Below are positions 6,111 through 9,152 of a DNA stretch of 9,152 nt, piece by piece. The stretch's first letter is position 1. Each line of letters opens with the position of its first letter. The notes beneath the pieces were generated by a model. It had not been told where the DNA came from. It worked only from the letters and a program-made list of their open reading frames with translations, and searched no databases. This DNA is from an uncultured bacterium (GTDB lineage Bacteria > Cyanobacteriota > Vampirovibrionia > Gastranaerophilales > Gastranaerophilaceae): the NCBI GenBank assembly GCA_947169755.1, contig CAMVQX010000058.1, forward strand, positions 1-9,152, in the 5' to 3' direction. Made by a program: the position numbers and the translations under genes.

Positions 6111-6776
6111 TTAACACATATAATTTAAATTAAGATACTTTTGTATAGCATCATCACTCAAAGACATCTTTGTACCATTAAACATATCACGCTTAGATAA
6201 AAATCCATTGCCGCCTTTTAATATTTCATCCGAAATACGCTTGTCAATTACTCTATCTTCTGCGATAAATCCCATTTTTTTATACTTTATAGCTGCAGAA
6301 ACATTGCATTTTTTCATAAAACCAGGATACCTAAAAGGAACTTCGCCTGTACAAGCCTGTAAAGTAATTTTTCCATTCATACCCATTTGATTGCTCAATT
6401 GTACAAGTTTATGAATAATTTCACGCCCAATGCCCTTATATTCATTACTTGTACCAAAATATTTAATATACAAACTATCCGGTCTATTCTTTCTTTGTAA
6501 TAATTTATAACTTGCACAGCCAATATCTTTTCCGGTTTCATTATATGCAGTAATACGATAAACTTCAGATGGTACAATTTCATTTGGCAATTCGTTGAAA
6601 GTAATAGTTTCTTGCATTCCGGTCTTAGTGTTTAAAACTCTACTTATATAATTATTTTTTTCAGGAATATATTTTAATCTCGCAGGATTACCAATTTTAG
6701 GCAGCTTTCTGGATAACAAACTTCCGACAAATTTTTCGCCTTTTACTACTGAGTTTAAACAAACATTACTAACCAT
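6111..6776 (-). CDS. GNAT-family N-acetyltransferase-like protein
   Basis: 221 aa. The central part has the GNAT fold signature: strand LYIKYFGTS (102-110), the acetyl-CoA pyrophosphate loop EYKGIGREI (112-120; pattern Q/R-x-x-G-x-G/A with Lys in place of the first Q/R), helix, strand KITLQA (136-141), and AAIKYKKMGF (161-170), matching the usual 'xFYxKxGF' near the end of the domain. The first 60 residues and last 40 are not part of the core and are not recognised. Family proteins move an acetyl group from acetyl-CoA to an amine; the substrate here is unknown. No Shine-Dalgarno precedes the ATG; instead a dyad ATACTT-TAT-AAGTAT touches the start codon. Convergent with the Met-rich gene. Confidence 0.75.
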   Translation of the reverse strand: MVSNVCLNSVVKGEKFVGSLLSRKLPKIGNPARLKYIPEKNNYISRVLNTKTGMQETITFNELPNEIVPSEVYRITAYNETGKDIGCASYKLLQRKNRPDSLYIKYFGTSNEYKGIGREIIHKLVQLSNQMGMNGKITLQACTGEVPFRYPGFMKKCNVSAAIKYKKMGFIAEDRVIDKRISDEILKGGNGFLSKRDMFNGTKMSLSDDAIQKYLNLNYMC

Positions 6777-6812
6777 ATACTTATAAAGTATTTTTTCCCT
6801 AAAAAATTGCCT

Positions 6813-6842
6813 TTGTTACAAAACCTAACAATTTTATATAAT
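6813..6842 (+). promoter_or_regulatory. Orphan promoter facing a terminator
   Basis: TTGTTA (6813-6818), 18-nt spacer, perfect TATAAT (6837-6842). Predicted start near 6849. No gene with a ribosome site follows before the terminator at 6995-7024. In this A/T-rich DNA a chance match is possible. Confidence 0.35.
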
Positions 6843-6848
6843 TGGTTA

Positions 6849-7024
6849 ATTTATAGAACAATTTTTCAAAAATGGCAATACAGAAATTTTATCCAGCAAT
6901 TTGGAATCTACAAATATTCCACGCGAAAAACTTTCCAAAACATCCTGCGCAGTGTCTCCTTGAGAATGGTTAAAAATTTAGGTAAATAATTATAAAAAAA
7001 GAGCCTCAAAAGAGGCTCTTTTTT
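6849..7024 (+). ncRNA. Candidate small RNA (promoter to terminator)
   Basis: The interval between the predicted start at 6849 and the strong terminator ending at 7024 would give a transcript of about 175 nt. It holds only a 33-codon ATG frame without ribosome site (6872-6973) and, in another frame, a run about 35 codons long ending at TGA 6961-6963 that reads like ordinary protein sequence but has no start. So it may be a small RNA, a short peptide gene or the decayed end of a lost gene. No known RNA family recognised. Confidence 0.25.
6995..7024. terminator. Strong bidirectional terminator
   Basis: AAAAAAGAGCCTC (6995-7007), AAAA loop, GAGGCTCTTTTTT (7012-7024): 13-bp perfect stem with A/T base. 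T-tracts follow on both strands. On the minus strand it overlaps the TAA stop (7023-7025) of the holin-family gene, so that gene ends inside its own terminator. Confidence 0.92.
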
Positions 7025-7364
7025 AGTCTTTGCTCAAGATATTGACAATCACACCCAGAACTGACAATACTAACGAACCTATCAGAGCGCTGATAAATCC
7101 GTCTACTCCAAAGCCCGGTGCAATATAACCTGCTAACATCAATAATAAAGCATTGATAACTAATGAAAAAATCCCTAACGTTGCCGCATTAATAGGCAAA
7201 GTTATCATCTTTATCAACGGTTTGATAAAGATATTTATGAGCGCAATTACAACCACAATAATTAATGCACTTACAAAGTTGTCTACGGAAATTCCCGGAA
7301 CTAACCATGCTGTGAGCATTAATGCCAATGCAAAAAGAACCCATCTGATAATCATTGATAACAT
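7023..7364 (-). CDS. YvlD-like membrane protein (phage holin 4_2 family)
   Basis: 113 aa, about four transmembrane helices (about 4-20, 30-48, 58-80, 85-109) with the family's pattern: short N-terminal helix ending WLVPGISV, then a helix ending NIFIKPLIKMITLPI, then AGYIAPGFGVDGF before the last helix. The family (Phage_holin_4_2, superfamily IV; B. subtilis YvlD) is common on bacterial chromosomes outside prophage. Despite the name no lytic role is established, and there is no endolysin or other phage gene here. Ribosome site GGAGG (7372-7376) 7 nt before the ATG. Monocistronic, divergent from sstT. Confidence 0.9.
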   Translation of the reverse strand: MLSMIIRWVLFALALMLTAWLVPGISVDNFVSALIIVVVIALINIFIKPLIKMITLPINAATLGIFSLVINALLLMLAGYIAPGFGVDGFISALIGSLVLSVLGVIVNILSKD

Positions 7365-7382
7365 ATAAAAACCTCCGTTGCT

Positions 7383-7411
7383 ATTTTATCATTATTAATA
7401 AAATTTGTCAT
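7383..7411 (-). promoter_or_regulatory. Promoter of the YvlD-like gene
   Basis: On the minus strand ATGACA (7406-7411, 5 of 6), 17-nt spacer, TAAAAT (7383-7388, 5 of 6) with an extended TGA just upstream. Predicted +1 near 7376, so the transcript would begin almost at the GGAGG ribosome site. Confidence 0.65.
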
Positions 7412-7430
7412 TATATTTATGTTAATTAAT

Positions 7431-7458
7431 TTGTTATTTTACTAGATTATGTTAGTAT
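7431..7458 (+). promoter_or_regulatory. Possible promoter of sstT
   Basis: TTGTTA (7431-7436), 16-nt spacer, TAGTAT (7453-7458, 4 of 6) with extended TGT at 7450-7452. Predicted start near 7465 would leave only a 9-nt leader starting with the ribosome site; an upstream TTGTCA (7405-7410) is an alternative -35 with a poorer -10. Confidence 0.35.
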
Positions 7459-7473
7459 TTAGCCGGAGGAGAT

Positions 7474-8679
7474 ATGAATTATATTATTGAAAAATACCAA
7501 CAAACAAATCTTGTTTTAAAAATTATATTTGGAATTATAGCCGGAGTAGTTTTGGCACTTGTTATACCAAACATTGTTGGTATAAGTATTTTAGGCAAAC
7601 TCTTTGTCGGAGCATTAAAAGCTATTGCACCGATATTAGTATTTGTACTTGTTTTATCATCAATTACACAAGCCGGTCAAAAATCAGATCACAGATTTAG
7701 AAAAGTTATATTTTTGTATATTATCTCTACATTTTTTGCAGCATGTGCCGCAGTTTTAACAAGTTTTATATTTCCGCAAACGCTTATTTTTTCGTTTGAA
7801 AATGTAATCGAGCAATCAGCTCCTGCAAATATTGGTGATGTAATTTATAACCTTATAACAAATATAATTGTTAACCCGATAACATCTTTAACGGAAGGAA
7901 ATTATTTAGGAATCCTGTTTTGGGCTGCAGTTGCAGGAATTTCTTTAAAAGGTATTGCATCTGATAATACAAAAACAATGCTGGACGAATTTGCACAAGG
8001 AGTTTCGGGCGTTGTAAAATGGATAATTAATCTTGCACCTTTTGGCATTATGGGACTTGTTTATGAAGCTATCGGCTCAAACGGTCTTGAAATATTTAAC
8101 ACGTACGGAAAAATAATATTTGCACTTGCAGGATGTATGCTATTTGTATGTTTTGTAACAAATCCGCTTATTGTATATCTAATGACAAGAAAAAACCCTT
8201 ACCCGTTAGTTTTTCAATGTTTAAAAGAAAGCGGAATTACGGCATTTTTTACAAGAAGTTCGGCAGCGAACATTCCTATCAACATGTCTTTATGTGAAAA
8301 ATTAGGATTGGATAAAAATATGTATAGCGTTTCAATCCCTCTGGGGGCAACCATAAATATGAACGGTGCAGCGGTAACAATAACCATAATGACTCTCGCA
8401 GCCGCTAATACTTTAGGAATTTCAATAGATTTTACTATGGCATTAATTTTAAGTACATTAGCCACATTTGCTGCATGTGGTGCATCAGGCGTAACCGGAG
8501 GATCGCTTCTTTTAATACCGCTTGCATGTTCTCTGTTTGGTATATCTAACGATATTGCAATGCAAGTGGTAGGTGTCGGATTTATAATAGGAGTTATTCA
8601 AGACAGTATGGAAACGGCACTTAATTCATCAAGTGATGTTTTATTTACCGCAACAGCAGAATATTCAAATAAAAATTAA
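7474..8679 (+). CDS. sstT: Sodium/serine-threonine symporter SstT
   Basis: 401 aa inner-membrane transporter of the dicarboxylate/amino acid:cation symporter (DAACS) family; imports L-serine and L-threonine with Na+. Recognised from close agreement with E. coli SstT over the whole length, for example LFVGALKAIAPILV (43-56), GNYLGILFWA (142-151), the re-entrant hairpin 1 region FFTRSSAANIPINMSLCEKL (258-277), the NMxG motif NMNG at 295-298, hairpin 2 GASGVTGGSLLLIPLAC (336-352), and the last-helix motif QDSMETALNSSSDVLFTA with D377 and N384. These are the substrate and sodium sites of the fold. Start ATG preceded by GGAGG (7465-7469) at a short 4-nt distance. No obvious terminator after it; the next gene has its own promoter overlapping the short gap. 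Confidence 0.96.
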   Translation: MNYIIEKYQQTNLVLKIIFGIIAGVVLALVIPNIVGISILGKLFVGALKAIAPILVFVLVLSSITQAGQKSDHRFRKVIFLYIISTFFAACAAVLTSFIFPQTLIFSFENVIEQSAPANIGDVIYNLITNIIVNPITSLTEGNYLGILFWAAVAGISLKGIASDNTKTMLDEFAQGVSGVVKWIINLAPFGIMGLVYEAIGSNGLEIFNTYGKIIFALAGCMLFVCFVTNPLIVYLMTRKNPYPLVFQCLKESGITAFFTRSSAANIPINMSLCEKLGLDKNMYSVSIPLGATINMNGAAVTITIMTLAAANTLGISIDFTMALILSTLATFAACGASGVTGGSLLLIPLACSLFGISNDIAMQVVGVGFIIGVIQDSMETALNSSSDVLFTATAEYSNKN

Positions 8680-8695
8680 ATTTTTACTTACAAAA

Positions 8696-8724
8696 TTGCC
8701 ATATTTAAGTTTTGTCTGTATAAT
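8696..8724 (+). promoter_or_regulatory. Promoter of the Cys-rich small gene
   Basis: TTGCCA (8696-8701, 5 of 6), 17-nt spacer, perfect TATAAT (8719-8724). Predicted start near 8731, leader about 17 nt with AGGAG. The in-frame TTG at 8724-8726 begins on the last base of the -10, so it cannot be the main start of the downstream gene. Confidence 0.75.
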
Positions 8725-8747
8725 TGAGTAAAAAAGGAGAGAATTTT

Positions 8748-9083
8748 ATGAAAGAAAATATTATTATCGCTTTATTGGTTTTAATTTTGGCAGGCACAAT
8801 GTTTCAAATGTGCTGCAAATGCAAAACAAACAGATATGAAGTTGTTACAGGAAGCAACATGTTAACAATTCTTGTCGATAAAAAAACAGGTGAAACCTGG
8901 AGAAACTGTATTTGCGGTGATAAATCAAATGTTCCGGGATGTTGGGAAAAAATGGTTACAATTAACCCTGAATACTTTAACAAACCGGTTGGTGAAGCAA
9001 AAGCATTTGAAAAAATGATTAAACTTCAAAAAAAATTGCAATCTCAACAAAAAGAACAAAAAGAAGCTCCTAAAGCTGAATAA
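8748..9083 (+). CDS. Small membrane-anchored Cys-rich protein, unknown function
   Basis: 111 aa from the ATG at 8748, which has AGGAG (8735-8739) 8 nt upstream; an in-frame TTG at 8724 is excluded by the promoter. Residues 5-21 form one hydrophobic segment (membrane anchor or signal). It runs straight into CCKC (Cys 22, 23, 25), and CIC plus Cys65 follow (54, 56, 65), giving six Cys. The stretch YEVVTGSNMLTILVDKKTGETW (30-51) looks like a small beta unit of the type 'xILVDxKTGExW' seen in short bacterial envelope proteins. Residues about 85-111 are a Lys/Gln/Glu-rich helix, likely extended. The FQMC site does not fit a normal lipobox, so I do not call a lipoprotein. The Cys pattern could bind metal or form disulfides. 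Downstream of sstT but separately promoted. Confidence 0.8.
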   Translation: MKENIIIALLVLILAGTMFQMCCKCKTNRYEVVTGSNMLTILVDKKTGETWRNCICGDKSNVPGCWEKMVTINPEYFNKPVGEAKAFEKMIKLQKKLQSQQKEQKEAPKAE

Positions 9084-9152
9084 GTTTTTGTCTTAAATTT
9101 GTAAATATTTATTAACATACTAGCAAAATAATATTTTCAGATGAGTTAATAT

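Noticed and set aside
6807..6989. Plus-strand 60-codon frame starting at TTG
   Set aside because: The start lies before the predicted transcript start and has no ribosome site; all three frames are partly open here, so no frame is favoured.
7023..7364. Prophage or lysis cassette suggested by the holin-family protein
   Set aside because: No endolysin, integrase or structural genes nearby; this family is common on chromosomes outside prophage.
8680..8747. sstT and the Cys-rich gene as one operon
   Set aside because: A good separate promoter (TTGCCA-17-TATAAT) sits in the gap; readthrough remains possible because no terminator is visible after sstT.
1..9152. CRISPR arrays, insertion sequences, toxin-antitoxin or defence genes
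   Set aside because: No regularly spaced repeats, transposase or nuclease motifs seen on either strand.

Overview
The window looks like chromosomal DNA from an AT-rich diderm bacterium. The presence of an AsmA-like envelope protein argues for an outer membrane. DnaB carries a cyanobacteria-like C-terminal motif (KHRNG followed by VKLLF), and there are several small proteins without an obvious family. Together with the base composition this makes an uncultured gut lineage such as Gastranaerophilales (Vampirovibrionia/Melainabacteria) my best guess. This is inference from style, not from a marker gene.

Layout. 49-1425 (-): replicative helicase dnaB. 1537-4104 (+): a large AsmA-like envelope protein, divergent from dnaB across 111 bp that hold one promoter per direction. 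4105-5085 (-): a membrane PAP2 phosphatase whose stop codon abuts the AsmA-like stop with no gap. 5086-5545: no protein gene, but a GC-richer, hairpin-rich stretch that ends at tRNA-Glu(CUC) (5546-5617, -). That stretch is bounded by an exact 11-bp copy of the tRNA 3' end, like a small tRNA-targeted insertion. 5774-6058 (+): a 94-residue Met-rich protein of unknown function, behind a strong promoter overlapped by a BlaI/MecI/CopY-like dyad. 6111-6776 (-): a GNAT acetyltransferase-like protein, convergent with the Met-rich gene and sharing a bidirectional terminator. 6777-7022: no sure gene, but a plausible promoter and a strong terminator could delimit a transcript of about 175 nt. 7023-7364 (-): YvlD-like four-helix membrane protein (phage holin 4_2 family). 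7474-8679 (+): sstT, a sodium/serine-threonine symporter. 8748-9083 (+): a small membrane-anchored Cys-rich protein with its own promoter.

The protein genes look mostly monocistronic and alternate in strand, so the window is a set of independent housekeeping and envelope units rather than one pathway. AsmA-like, PAP2, the holin-family protein, SstT and the Cys-rich protein all sit at the membrane. Translation initiation is mixed. dnaB, the holin-family gene, sstT, the Met-rich gene and the Cys-rich gene have clear Shine-Dalgarno sites. The AsmA-like gene appears leaderless, and the PAP2 and GNAT genes lack a Shine-Dalgarno site but share a 12-bp sequence across the start codon.

The parts most worth following up are the tRNA-bounded structured element, the operator-controlled Met-rich small protein, and the orphan promoter-terminator pair at 6813-7024.
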